DNA from: DASQHY01 sp035602605 | GTDB taxonomy: Bacteria > Acidobacteriota > Terriglobia > Acidiferrales > UBA7541 | DNA length: 64,000 nucleotides | Direction of reading: 5' to 3' | NCBI GenBank assembly: GCA_035602605.1 | Contig: DATNLZ010000014.1 | Location: 3,983-67,982 of the forward strand | Part shown: positions 17,578-26,449 of the stretch, in pieces | How the letters are laid out: each line of letters opens with the position of its first letter | Numbering within the stretch: the first letter of the stretch is position 1 | Notes under the pieces: model-generated | Databases searched by the model: none | The model's input: the letters and a program-made list of their open reading frames with translations, nothing else | What the model was told of the DNA's origin: nothing | Translations under genes and position numbers: made by a program

Positions 17578-19839
17578 TCAGGCTGGCACCAGCTGCGCGT
17601 ACTTTTCCACAAATTTCTTAGCTCCGTGCCCGGCAAAGCGGACCGTGAGTTTACGATCTTCCTCGTCTCCTTCCACGGCGATAACTGTTCCCACGCCGTA
17701 GTTCGGGTGGCGCACACGTTGCCCGATCAGCGGGTCGGACTGGCCGCTGCGCGGACGGACCCGCGGAGAACTCGGCGCACGGGAGGGCTTGGGAGCCAGC
17801 GAATCGCGCGAAGTCGTGTGTCGCACGCGACGCACGAATTCTTCCGGGGAATAAGAATATTCCGGATCTGGCTCGTAACGTCGCGTCTCTCCCGCATCCG
17901 CAAGCGAACCGGAAGAGGTTTCGATCAAATCGCCAGGAATTTCATTCAAAAATCGCGAGGGTTTGGAAGCCTTTAAACGCTGCTCGTCGCCGAAAACCCG
18001 GCGATAAACAGCGCGTGTTAGCGTCAACGTTTTCCTTGCGCGGGTCATGCCGACGTAGCACAGCCGCCGTTCCTCCTCGAGCCCCTCGGTACTATCGTTC
18101 GAGCGGCTATGCGGGAATAAACCGTCCTCCATTCCCGTGAGGAAAACGTGGTCGAACTCCAGCCCTTTGGCGTTATGCAAAGTCAACAGTGTAACTGCGG
18201 CTCGGTCGTCGTACATATCGGCGTCGCTCACGAGGGCCGCGCGATCCAGGAAATCAGTCAGGGACTCACCGGCCTCGGCGCCCTCGGCCATGGCATTCAC
18301 CAATTCCTTTAAGTTCTCCGCGCGCGCTGCGTCTTCAGCGTTATTGCGCTGGCCGAGCATATCGAGATAGCCGGTTTTTTCCAGAACATGCCGCAGGAAC
18401 TCGGACGGTGTCGAATGGGCTAGATCTTGCTGCAGCTCAAGAATCAATTCGCGAAAGCCTTTGAGCGGCGCGACCGCGCGCCCAGATGACTCTGAGGCAA
18501 GCATGTGTGCGATAGCTGCCCAAAGCGAAAACTGCCTGGCCCTGGCCGCCTCGTCGAGCGCTTCAATGGTGCTCTTGCCAATGCCACGGGGAGGCGTGTT
18601 AATGACGCGACGCAGGGCGATATCGTCATCGGGATAGAACGCTAGGCGCGCGTAGGACAGAGCATCTTTTACTTCGGCGCGCTGATAAAAACTGAATCCT
18701 CCCAGCAAGCGGTAGCGAATTCCCAATCGCCGGAATACTTCTTCAAACGCTCGCGATTGAAAATTTGTCCGGTAGGCCACGGCGTAGTGAACGGCCGAAT
18801 CCTCACGGGAAAGCGACTGAATCATAGCGCCTACATACTCGGCCTCTTCCTGCGCGCCGCGGGCTTCAAAATATTTGAGCTTGGGTCCGTGACCTTCGAC
18901 CGCGACGAGAGTTTTGCCCAGCCGCTTGGAGTTATTGCCCACTAGAGCAGCGGCCGCATCAAGGATCGGCTGCGTCGAGCGATAATTCTGTTCGAGACGA
19001 ACGATTTTGGCACCGACGAAATCTTCGGCGAAGCGCAGAAGGATCCCGACATCGGCTCCACGCCAGCGATAAATGGATTGGTCCTCGTCGCCAACGACAC
19101 ACAGATTGCGCGTTGGACCTGTGAGCTCGCGGAGCAGATCATATTGCACGCGGTTGGTGTCCTGATATTCATCCACGTGAATATATCGGAAGCGCCGCTG
19201 CCAACTTTCGCGGACCTCGGCGGAATGCTTCAGCACTTCGACTGCGCGCAGCAGTAAATCGTCAAAATCCAACGCACTATTCTGCTTCAACATCTCCTGG
19301 TAAGAATGAAACACCTTGGCTATGGTGCGCTGCTCCTCGTTCTGCGCGTCGGACAAGAGATCCTCCGGCGTCTGTCCGTGATTCTTGGCGTGGCTAATGC
19401 GGCTGAGAATCACACGCGGAGGCCACACCCGCTCCTCAAGGTCCAGGCGTTTCAACGCCAGCTTGATCGTGGCGATCTGATCGTCATCGTCGAATATGGC
19501 GAAGTCGCGTCGCAATCCCAGTCGAGGCGCTTCGCGCCGGAGCAGCCGCGCGCATAACGAGTGAAATGTGGAGACCCACGGGTCGGCCGCCGGGAGGCCA
19601 GCGCGCACTAGAAGCGACGTAATTCGTTGCTTCATTTGCTCGGCAGCCTTATTCGTGAAGGTTACCGCAAGGATGGCTTCGCCGGGCACGCCCCGGGCAA
19701 CAAAATTTGCAACGCGGTAGGTAATCGCGCGAGTCTTGCCCGTTCCTGCTCCGGCCAGGATGAGCAATGGTCCCTCGGCTGTTTCGACGGCTTCGCGTTG
19801 CTGCGGGTTTAGGTCATCAAGAAAATTCATCGGAGACAA
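17578..19839 (-). CDS. pcrA: ATP-dependent DNA helicase, UvrD/PcrA type
   Basis: A 753-residue superfamily 1A helicase. It begins with the Q-motif LNPQQREAV, then Walker A AGAGTGKTRA (residues 29-38), the DEYQDTN Walker B region and QSIYRWRGAD. Later it shows TLHNAKGLEFDHVFLTGMED-type motifs and YVGMTRARKTL. The last 45 residues (VRHPNYGVGTVIAVEG, FVEKYAQLVPA) match the PcrA C-terminal Tudor-like domain that contacts RNA polymerase. It unwinds DNA 3'-5' in repair and replication. A second ATG four codons in (MNFLDDLNPQ) is an equally plausible start. Upstream and downstream gaps of more than 120 bases suggest an independent transcript. Confidence 0.93.
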   Translation of the reverse strand: MSPMNFLDDLNPQQREAVETAEGPLLILAGAGTGKTRAITYRVANFVARGVPGEAILAVTFTNKAAEQMKQRITSLLVRAGLPAADPWVSTFHSLCARLLRREAPRLGLRRDFAIFDDDDQIATIKLALKRLDLEERVWPPRVILSRISHAKNHGQTPEDLLSDAQNEEQRTIAKVFHSYQEMLKQNSALDFDDLLLRAVEVLKHSAEVRESWQRRFRYIHVDEYQDTNRVQYDLLRELTGPTRNLCVVGDEDQSIYRWRGADVGILLRFAEDFVGAKIVRLEQNYRSTQPILDAAAALVGNNSKRLGKTLVAVEGHGPKLKYFEARGAQEEAEYVGAMIQSLSREDSAVHYAVAYRTNFQSRAFEEVFRRLGIRYRLLGGFSFYQRAEVKDALSYARLAFYPDDDIALRRVINTPPRGIGKSTIEALDEAARARQFSLWAAIAHMLASESSGRAVAPLKGFRELILELQQDLAHSTPSEFLRHVLEKTGYLDMLGQRNNAEDAARAENLKELVNAMAEGAEAGESLTDFLDRAALVSDADMYDDRAAVTLLTLHNAKGLEFDHVFLTGMEDGLFPHSRSNDSTEGLEEERRLCYVGMTRARKTLTLTRAVYRRVFGDEQRLKASKPSRFLNEIPGDLIETSSGSLADAGETRRYEPDPEYSYSPEEFVRRVRHTTSRDSLAPKPSRAPSSPRVRPRSGQSDPLIGQRVRHPNYGVGTVIAVEGDEEDRKLTVRFAGHGAKKFVEKYAQLVPA

Positions 19840-19964
19840 ATCCTCGGAGTGGTTCGCATGGGTGAGCCAATGATTCTATCCGAGAGCAACGACCTCAGCA
19901 AATCAGGTTGCAGAACACATTCCGCGGAAGCACCTTTCGCAACCGGGATGACTCGACAGTAGAT

Positions 19965-20636
19965 TCACTGATGGCGGGGTGAAAGCTCGACTTCAAAATA
20001 GAAAATGTTCTTGTCTGACCCGATAAATTTAAGGTTAGGGACGTATAACCGCGACGAACGCAGTAGGTCAAAGTGTCCGTCAAGATCAAAGTACAAGAGG
20101 CCATGTACGGTCTTCTTCGGCGCAATGATTTCACTTGGCACCGCGGCGGACCGCAGGATGACAGCGACTTCTTCCCATTTTTTTTCGTGAGGTTTCTTCA
20201 GGCCTAACCCGGGCCAAGGAATCTTTGCCCGCGCTGAGCTCGGATCCTTCGCCCCGCCGGGGTATACAATTCGGTCGGCTACGGTATCTGGTTCGATAGC
20301 CTTCAATTTCTGACGCTGTCCCTCCGGAGATACCAGCAAGCGAATGGAATCCAAATCAACTTGTATGGGTTTGTCGGTCTCATTGCTAAAATAAACATCA
20401 ATCGCTGCTATTCCCGCATCGAAGGGCGACTTTTTTTTGAACTGCACTTTGTATACCGCTGCATCGATCCAAGGATCGGCGGCTATCAATAAGCCTTCAT
20501 GAGTTTCCTTCGCCGGCAGGCTTGCCGGATCTTTCTGCTGCGCGCTGCGCATGTCTTTCTGCAGGGCGATACTTGCGACGCCATCGGCTAAAAGCGCCCC
20601 TGCAAGAAGAACTCCGCACACAATATTTCTGCGCAT
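19965..20636 (-). CDS. Hypothetical exported protein
   Basis: I chose the ATG at 20636 (MRRNIVCGVLLAGALLADG), which gives a signal peptide; the open frame runs further upstream, but those residues are not signal-like and approach the divergent waaA start. The mature part has a beta-sandwich-like core of the DUF4352 kind (IDVYFSNETDKPIQVDL, IRLLVSPEGQRQKL, VHGLLYFDLDG). The family is not recognised with certainty. It resembles the exported protein at 2715-3389 in size, signal peptide and late aromatic strand. Divergent from the LPS operon, with 122 bases between the starts. No catalytic motif is seen. Confidence 0.6.
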   Translation of the reverse strand: MRRNIVCGVLLAGALLADGVASIALQKDMRSAQQKDPASLPAKETHEGLLIAADPWIDAAVYKVQFKKKSPFDAGIAAIDVYFSNETDKPIQVDLDSIRLLVSPEGQRQKLKAIEPDTVADRIVYPGGAKDPSSARAKIPWPGLGLKKPHEKKWEEVAVILRSAAVPSEIIAPKKTVHGLLYFDLDGHFDLLRSSRLYVPNLKFIGSDKNIFYFEVELSPRHQ

Positions 20637-20758
20637 GAGAGTATAGTACCGGGTTTCAAGGCTTCTGCGTAGACCCCCAGTTATTCGATGAATGGTGCAA
20701 GAGAAAGCTTGAAACCCAAAGCGTTGCGGTCGTAGTTGGTACAAGGAATTCATCACGA

Positions 20759-22150
20759 ATGTATTTCCTCTACAGTTTTCTGACTGCTCTGGCCACGCTG
20801 ATCTTGTCACCGTACTTGCTGATCAAAGGCTTGCGGCGGCAAAAATATTTGCGCAGCTTGTCGCAGCGTCTCGGCTCTCTTCCGTCGACCTGTCGCACAT
20901 CAGGCCCGGATGGGGGCGCAATTTGGATTCATGCAGTTTCGGTCGGAGAGACGCTGGCCGCGCTTCCGCTCGCTCGCCAGCTTAAGCAGCATTTTCCTAT
21001 GCGCCGCGTGGTCTTCTCCACTGCAACCGAAACAGGTCAGCGGCTCGCGCGTGAACGTCTGACCTTCGCTGATGCTGTTTTCTATTTCCCCCTGGACTGG
21101 ACGTTCGCTGTGCGCCGTACGTTTCGCGCTGTGCATCCGGCTGTCGTTGTAATTCTCGAAACTGAAATCTGGCCTAATTTTCTGCGCTTTGCAGATCGTC
21201 AGGGTGTCCCGGTCGTCTTCGTGAATGGCCGCTTATCGGCTCGGTCTTTCCGCCGCTACCAGCGCGCATTGCGCTGGACCGGGTTTTTTCTCCGCCCCTT
21301 TTTGGCAGACGTCTTGAACCGCGCTTCGCTTTATTTGATGCAAACTAAAGAGGACGCGGAACGTCTGCTGGCCATTGGCGCCAAACCGGAAAAAGTCCTA
21401 GTGAGTGGGAACCTGAAATACGACCAGGAGTTGCCTTTAAATTCTGCCTTTATCGACTGGCTCGATTCCGAAGTGCGAAATCGCGAGCGCAGTCCAATCA
21501 TCGTTGCGGGCAGTGTGGTCGCCAACGAGGAACCGCTCGTCTTGATTGCCTTCGGAATTTTGCAAGGGGAGTGGCGTCGCGCCCTGCTGGTTCTTGCTCC
21601 GCGCAAGCCCGAGCGATTCGATGTCGCCGCGAATTTTATTTCGGAATCCCAACGCAAGTTCCTCCGACGCACGGCCATCCCGCAGAATCAGGCCGCGCCG
21701 ATCCCCGAGGATGTGAGCGTCTTACTGCTGGATACGGTTGGCGAACTCGCGGCGCTTTACCGAATTGCCGATGCCGTATTTGTTGGGGGTTCGCTGGTTC
21801 CTTCCGGCGGTCACAATATTCTCGAGCCGGCCGCATTTGGAAAAGCCCCAATCTTCGGCCCCTGGATGGAAAATTTTAGCCAGCTAGCGGCTGACTTTAT
21901 CGCCGCCGGTGCCGCGAAGCAGGTGCATAGCCCCGAGGATCTGGGCGTCGCCTGGATCGAGCTCGTCAAGAACCGCGAAACGCGCGAGCAGATGGGAGCG
22001 GCAGCTCGCGTGCTTGTTGACAGCAGCCGTGGTGCCACGGCGCGCACTTTCGAGAAGGTCCGTCATTTTGTCGAGAAGACTTCTTCCGCTGAAAATGTCC
22101 CTGTCGGCGGGCAGTTGGGTGTTCCAGAGGCGCGCCAGGAACAGCGATGA
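20759..22150 (+). CDS. waaA: 3-deoxy-D-manno-octulosonic acid (Kdo) transferase
   Basis: A GT30 glycosyltransferase of 463 residues, slightly longer than usual because of a C-terminal tail. An N-terminal hydrophobic anchor (MYFLYSFLTALATLILSPYL) is followed by RQKYLRSLSQRLG. The catalytic-glutamate motif IWIHAVSVGET lies at about residues 59-69. Nucleotide-sugar-binding motifs include DAVFVGGSLVPSGGHN and EPAAFGKAPIFGPW. It adds Kdo from CMP-Kdo to lipid A precursor at the inner membrane. It opens an eight-gene plus-strand operon, and its stop overlaps the lpxK start by 4 bases (ATGA). AAGGAA lies upstream of the ATG. Confidence 0.95.
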   Translation: MYFLYSFLTALATLILSPYLLIKGLRRQKYLRSLSQRLGSLPSTCRTSGPDGGAIWIHAVSVGETLAALPLARQLKQHFPMRRVVFSTATETGQRLARERLTFADAVFYFPLDWTFAVRRTFRAVHPAVVVILETEIWPNFLRFADRQGVPVVFVNGRLSARSFRRYQRALRWTGFFLRPFLADVLNRASLYLMQTKEDAERLLAIGAKPEKVLVSGNLKYDQELPLNSAFIDWLDSEVRNRERSPIIVAGSVVANEEPLVLIAFGILQGEWRRALLVLAPRKPERFDVAANFISESQRKFLRRTAIPQNQAAPIPEDVSVLLLDTVGELAALYRIADAVFVGGSLVPSGGHNILEPAAFGKAPIFGPWMENFSQLAADFIAAGAAKQVHSPEDLGVAWIELVKNRETREQMGAAARVLVDSSRGATARTFEKVRHFVEKTSSAENVPVGGQLGVPEARQEQR

Positions 22151-23232
22151 ATCTGCATCCCGTGCTACGCTGGGTTCTCTGGCCTCTCTCAATTGTTTAT
22201 CGCGCCATAGCTAGACTTCGCGTTTGGTGTTACCGCTGCGGCTTGTACAAAAGCAAATCTCTCGAACAGCCAGTGATAAGTGTCGGAAACCTTACCGTGG
22301 GAGGCACGGGAAAAACTCCCATGGTGATCTGGTTGGCCGAGCGCGCGCTGGCCAAGGGCGGCCGTATAGCCATTTTGTCGAGGGGACACCACTCACGTCG
22401 CGGGCTCGCAGGATCACATGAACGGTCAAGCGATGAGGTACGTTTATTTCTCAGCCGCTTTGGTGACAGAGTTCCTGTTGGTGTGGACCGCGATCGATAT
22501 GCGGCCGCCTTGCGCCTGAACGAAAGGCAGAAGGAAAGCAGAATTGACTGTTTTCTGCTCGATGATGGGTTTCAGCATTTGAAGTTGAAACGCGACGCCG
22601 ATATTGTGCTAATTGACGCAACGAATCCTTTCGGCGCTGGTTTTCTCCTCCCGGCCGGCCCCTTACGCGAGCATGCCTCAGCACTATCTCGCGCGGATTT
22701 CGTGGTCATAACCCGCAGCGATCGCTCACCAGCCATAGAAAGCATTGTTCGCCGTCATTCGGCTGCGCCGATTTTTTATGCCCAGACGCGCTTGCGGGCG
22801 GTTGTCGAAAAGGATTGCCCACTGCCTGGAAGCAGCGTGGTGGAATTTAGATCGCGCCGTTATCTGGTCTTCTGCGGTATCGGTAATCCGCAGGCTTTTT
22901 GCGACGATCTGTCGCGATGGGGAATCCAGAGCCTGGGCAGCACTTTTTTCCGGGATCATCACCGGTATACGCAACCAGAAGCGGATCAGCTTGAGAGACT
23001 TGCTGTGGCCATGGGTGCAACCGCGCTGCTCTGCACCGAAAAAGACATTTTTAATCTCGATCGCGTCCAGTTCAGATTATTACCTGTGCATTTTTGTCAG
23101 ATCGATTTGCAAATCAACGATGACGAGAGATTCCTGGCTTCACTAAGTAACGTGGTCATCAAGAGAGACGCTGCGACTGAAGCTGCCGTTGCTGAAGTAT
23201 CGTCGCGACAGCCCGGGAAGGACCGCAGATGA
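22147..23232 (+). CDS. lpxK: Tetraacyldisaccharide 4'-kinase
   Basis: A 361-residue kinase that phosphorylates the 4' position of the lipid A disaccharide precursor, at the inner membrane. An N-terminal membrane-associated helix precedes the P-loop VGNLTVGGTGKTP (about residues 37-49). The Walker B-like aspartate motif DCFLLDDGFQHLKL is present near residue 137, as in characterised LpxK. HHRYTQPEADQL lies in the second domain. Start and stop both overlap their neighbours by 4 bases, so translation is coupled with waaA and waaF. In this operon lipid A kinase and core assembly are expressed together. Confidence 0.95.
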   Translation: MNLHPVLRWVLWPLSIVYRAIARLRVWCYRCGLYKSKSLEQPVISVGNLTVGGTGKTPMVIWLAERALAKGGRIAILSRGHHSRRGLAGSHERSSDEVRLFLSRFGDRVPVGVDRDRYAAALRLNERQKESRIDCFLLDDGFQHLKLKRDADIVLIDATNPFGAGFLLPAGPLREHASALSRADFVVITRSDRSPAIESIVRRHSAAPIFYAQTRLRAVVEKDCPLPGSSVVEFRSRRYLVFCGIGNPQAFCDDLSRWGIQSLGSTFFRDHHRYTQPEADQLERLAVAMGATALLCTEKDIFNLDRVQFRLLPVHFCQIDLQINDDERFLASLSNVVIKRDAATEAAVAEVSSRQPGKDRR

Positions 23233-24287
23233 ACCTCCTTATCCGCGCGACCAATTGGGTTGGGGATGCGGTTATGTCCATTCCTGCGCTTGTCGCCGTT
23301 CGCCGCCGCTGGCCATCCGCGGAAATTTCCATTTTGGCGCGCCCCTGGGTCGCCGACCTGTATCGCGACCAGGGCCTCAGTGACCGCCTGATCGTCTACG
23401 ATGCCCTTGGGAAGCATAGCGGATTTTCCGGCAGGGAAGCACTCGCCGCGGAATTGCGAAAGGAGAAGTTTGATGCCGCCATGCTTCTTCAAAATGCCTT
23501 CGACGCAGCATGGCTTGCTTGGCGCGCCCAAATACCGGAGCGTATCGGTTACGCGCGCGATGGGCGGCGACTGTTATTGACGCGCGCCATCGGTGTTCCG
23601 CGCCCCGGCGAAATCCCGCCCCACGAAAGCTATTACTATCTCGAGTTACTTCGCCGCGCTGGCTGGCTGGAGCAGAGTTCTGATCATGTTGCAGATGCTG
23701 AAACCAGTTCGCTGCGCGTTACGCAATCCTCTCTTGCGCTGGCGGAAGAAACTCTCGCTCGAGCGGGAACGCGCGCCCAGGCGCTGCGTATCGCGTTCGC
23801 TCCGGGCGCTGCGTACGGCTCCGCAAAGTGCTGGCCGGCCGAGCGCTTCGCTGCGCTGGCCGACCGTTTGATTGCCGACCTAAACGCTGATGTGATACTT
23901 TTCGGCACGTCCGCAGAGCGGAGTGTGACTGAGTCTATTTCTGCCGCGATGCGGCACCGTCCTGTGATGCTCGCCGGAGAAACTTGTATAGGGGAATTGC
24001 CGGCGCTGCTCGCTTCATGCCGCCTTTTTGTCGGAAATGATTCGGGGGCGATGCATGTCGCCGCCGCCGTTGGTTTGCCTGTGGTTGGAATCTTTGGGCC
24101 TACCGATCCAAACGGCACCGCTCCGATCACCGATACATTCGCGCTTGTTCAGGAACCTGTTTTTTGCAGTCCATGTTTTGTGCGACGCTGTCCGATTGAT
24201 CATCGCTGTATGCTGCGGATAACCGTGGATAGGGTGGATGCCGCTGTGCGCCGATCGCTCGCCGACCGGAGTGTGAACGGTGGTTGA
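23229..24287 (+). CDS. waaF: ADP-heptose:LPS heptosyltransferase II
   Basis: A GT9 family protein of 352 residues. It begins MNLLIRATNWVGDAVMSIPA, the typical WaaF start. The C-terminal half has FAPGAAYGSAKCWPAERFA and the ADP-binding GNDSGAMHVAAAVGLPVVG segment, where the family-typical aspartate is kept. It ends with a cysteine-rich stretch (CSPCFVRRCPIDHRCM) common in WaaF of many non-enteric bacteria. It transfers the second L-glycero-D-manno-heptose to the inner core. It overlaps gmhB by 8 bases. A second GT9 gene, waaC, lies downstream, so both inner-core heptosyltransferases are in one operon. Confidence 0.92.
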   Translation: MNLLIRATNWVGDAVMSIPALVAVRRRWPSAEISILARPWVADLYRDQGLSDRLIVYDALGKHSGFSGREALAAELRKEKFDAAMLLQNAFDAAWLAWRAQIPERIGYARDGRRLLLTRAIGVPRPGEIPPHESYYYLELLRRAGWLEQSSDHVADAETSSLRVTQSSLALAEETLARAGTRAQALRIAFAPGAAYGSAKCWPAERFAALADRLIADLNADVILFGTSAERSVTESISAAMRHRPVMLAGETCIGELPALLASCRLFVGNDSGAMHVAAAVGLPVVGIFGPTDPNGTAPITDTFALVQEPVFCSPCFVRRCPIDHRCMLRITVDRVDAAVRRSLADRSVNGG

Positions 24288-24858
24288 GGGCGGCTTGCGC
24301 CCGGCGGTTTTCCTCGACCGCGATGGCACTCTTTGCGAGGAGATGGGCTACTTAAATCACTTGAGCCGCCTGCGGATGTTTCCGTATGCCGCTGAGGCAG
24401 TTAGGCTGATCAACGATAAGAACGTCCCGGTCATCATTGTTACCAATCAATCCGGAGTTGCGCGCGGAATATTCCCAGAATCTTTGCTGAGGGAGGTGCA
24501 TGATTCGATAAACGCGGAACTCGCGAGAGCCGGAGCAGGCGTAGAAGGTATCTACTATTGCGCGCACCGCTCGGAGGACAACTGTAACTGCCGCAAGCCG
24601 CGCCCCGGCTTGCTAGAAACCGCGGCGCGTGAACATCAACTCGACCTCACTCGTTCTTTTGTTGTGGGCGATCGGTACGCCGATATTGAGATGGCTCATC
24701 GCTCCGGCGCGCGCGCCATCCTTGTGCTAACAGGCTATGGGCGGGGAGAATATGAGTACCATGGCACAAGGTGGCCTCGCCAGCCTGAGTTTGTCGCCGA
24801 GGACTTAATGCAAGCCGCGGGGTGGATTATCAAACTTTTGCATAAGGAGCAGAAGTGA
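24280..24858 (+). CDS. gmhB: D-glycero-beta-D-manno-heptose-1,7-bisphosphate 7-phosphatase
   Basis: A 192-residue HAD phosphatase. Motif I is VFLDRDGTL with both catalytic aspartates. Motif II is VTNQSGVARG. Zinc-binding residues appear as YYCAHR and CNCRKPRPGLL, as in GmhB. The last motif is FVVGDRYADIEMAHRSG. It removes the 7-phosphate during ADP-heptose synthesis in the cytoplasm. The start is a GTG at 24280 lying within the end of waaF; its stop overlaps the hldE1 GTG start by 4 bases. The preceding step enzyme (gmhA, sedoheptulose-7-phosphate isomerase) is not in this window. Confidence 0.93.
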   Translation: MVEGGLRPAVFLDRDGTLCEEMGYLNHLSRLRMFPYAAEAVRLINDKNVPVIIVTNQSGVARGIFPESLLREVHDSINAELARAGAGVEGIYYCAHRSEDNCNCRKPRPGLLETAAREHQLDLTRSFVVGDRYADIEMAHRSGARAILVLTGYGRGEYEYHGTRWPRQPEFVAEDLMQAAGWIIKLLHKEQK

Positions 24859-25943
24859 GCCGCGCGTGTGTTTCCCGCGCTTCTGAGCATGGCACTGTCG
24901 ATCTGACGCGGCTTGCGGAAATCGTTGAAAGCTTCGCTGATCAGAGGGTCGCCCTCCTCGCCGATTTTGTCGCCGACGAATTTCAGTTTGGCGAAATCAC
25001 ACGTGTTTCCCGCGAAGCCCCCGTCCTGATCTTGCGACACCGTAAAACCCAAGTCCTTCCCGGCGGCGGGGCCAACGCCGCAAACAATTTAGCAGACATG
25101 GGAGCGCGAATTTTCCCTGTAAGCGTGGTGGGAGATGATGCTGCCGGCGATGCGCTACTGGATTATTTTCGCGCCAAACGGGTAAACACCGCGGGCATCT
25201 TGCATCTGCGGGGTTGGGCGACTCCTACGAAGACTCGCTTCCTTGCGCGCTGGGAGCACACGGTTCCGCAACAAGTTCTGCGCGTTGATCGTTTGCCTAG
25301 TGCGCCGCTGCCGCAGAAAGTACATGATGCGTTGCGCCGCAAGCTTATCTCCCTGCTTCGTCCGGGTATGGCGCTGCTGGTGTCTGATTACGGTTTGGGT
25401 GCGGTTACAGCGGAGCTTGTCAAAGACGCAGCTTCATCGCTTCCGAATCATCCGCTTATCACGCTTGACTCTCGGAACGCGCTTCATGATTTCCGCGGCG
25501 CCGGGATAACTGCCGCTACTCCGAACGAAGCCGAACTCGAATCCTTGCATCACACGATGATCGGCCAGGATCGCAAAGCGCTGGAGCGTTCCGGACGCCG
25601 CACACTGGATCGTTTGCGGCTTCGCGGTCTGGTGGTCACGCGCGGGAAAGATGGCATGGCTCTGTTCGAACGCGGCAGACGACCGCTCTTGCTGCCTATC
25701 TTCGGCAGTGACCAGGCCATTGACGTTACTGGCGCCGGCGATACGGTAATTGCCGCGCTCACGCTCGCTCTGGCTTCCGGCGCAACGTTCGTTGAAGCCG
25801 CGCATATCGCCAATATTGCCGGGGGCATCGTGGTCATGAAACGCGGCACGGCAACCGTGACGTCGCAGGAGTTGCTCGCCGCCATTCGCGGTGAAGCCAC
25901 CGGCTCGGTTCCACAGCAATCCATAGGAACGCATCCGGCATGA
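24855..25943 (+). CDS. rfaE1: D-glycero-beta-D-manno-heptose-7-phosphate kinase (HldE domain I)
   Basis: A PfkB/ribokinase-family sugar kinase of 362 residues. The motif PGGGANAANNLADMG matches the family N-terminal signature. The anion-hole and catalytic motif DVTGAGDTVIAALT is near residue 288. It phosphorylates D-glycero-D-manno-heptose-7-phosphate at C1. In enterobacteria this domain is fused to an adenylyltransferase (HldE). Here it is a separate protein, with the adenylyltransferase encoded next with a 4-base overlap. The start is a GTG (GTGAGC) at 24855 in the end of gmhB. The N-terminal extension (about 25 residues) is longer than in some relatives. Confidence 0.92.
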   Translation: MSRACVSRASEHGTVDLTRLAEIVESFADQRVALLADFVADEFQFGEITRVSREAPVLILRHRKTQVLPGGGANAANNLADMGARIFPVSVVGDDAAGDALLDYFRAKRVNTAGILHLRGWATPTKTRFLARWEHTVPQQVLRVDRLPSAPLPQKVHDALRRKLISLLRPGMALLVSDYGLGAVTAELVKDAASSLPNHPLITLDSRNALHDFRGAGITAATPNEAELESLHHTMIGQDRKALERSGRRTLDRLRLRGLVVTRGKDGMALFERGRRPLLLPIFGSDQAIDVTGAGDTVIAALTLALASGATFVEAAHIANIAGGIVVMKRGTATVTSQELLAAIRGEATGSVPQQSIGTHPA

Positions 25944-26449
25944 ACTCCCTTCCTCCGCCGCTCGACACGCGCACCAAAATCCTCAGCTGTGAGACTCTTG
26001 CGCAGCATCTGGCAGAACATCGCCTCCTCAACCATCGCGTGGTTCTCGCTAATGGCTGCTTTGATCTGCTCCACGTTGGGCATGTGCGTTATCTAGAGGC
26101 AGCGCGTTGCGAAGGAGACATTCTGGTTGTCGCCGTGAATTCCGATTCGAGTGTGCGCCCGCTGAAGGGCGACGGCAGGCCAATACTCCCACAACAAGCT
26201 CGAGCCAGGCTCGTCGCGGCTTTAGCTGCAGTCGCTTACGTGATTATTTTCGACGAGCCCAATGTTGAAACACTACTGGAGAATCTGCGGCCGGATGTTC
26301 ACGCGAAAGGCACCGATTACTCGCAGGAAACTGTTCCTGAGCGAGCCACAGCCGCGCGACTGGGCATCCGTGTGGCGATTGTCGGCGACGAGAAAAGGCA
26401 CTCGACCCGCGATCTTCTCGCGCGCCTCCGCGAAATTCCTCATGGCTAA
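25940..26449 (+). CDS. rfaE2: D-glycero-beta-D-manno-heptose 1-phosphate adenylyltransferase (HldE domain II)
   Basis: A 169-residue nucleotidyltransferase with the motif VVLANGCFDLLHVGHVRYL (HxGH type, about residues 34-52) and the late VHAKGTDYSQETVPE segment typical of RfaE2. It attaches AMP to heptose-1-phosphate, giving ADP-heptose precursor. It overlaps hldE1 by 4 bases and waaC by 8 bases. Together with gmhB and rfaE1 it gives three of the ADP-heptose synthesis enzymes; the final epimerase (hldD) and gmhA are not seen here. Confidence 0.93.
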   Translation: MNSLPPPLDTRTKILSCETLAQHLAEHRLLNHRVVLANGCFDLLHVGHVRYLEAARCEGDILVVAVNSDSSVRPLKGDGRPILPQQARARLVAALAAVAYVIIFDEPNVETLLENLRPDVHAKGTDYSQETVPERATAARLGIRVAIVGDEKRHSTRDLLARLREIPHG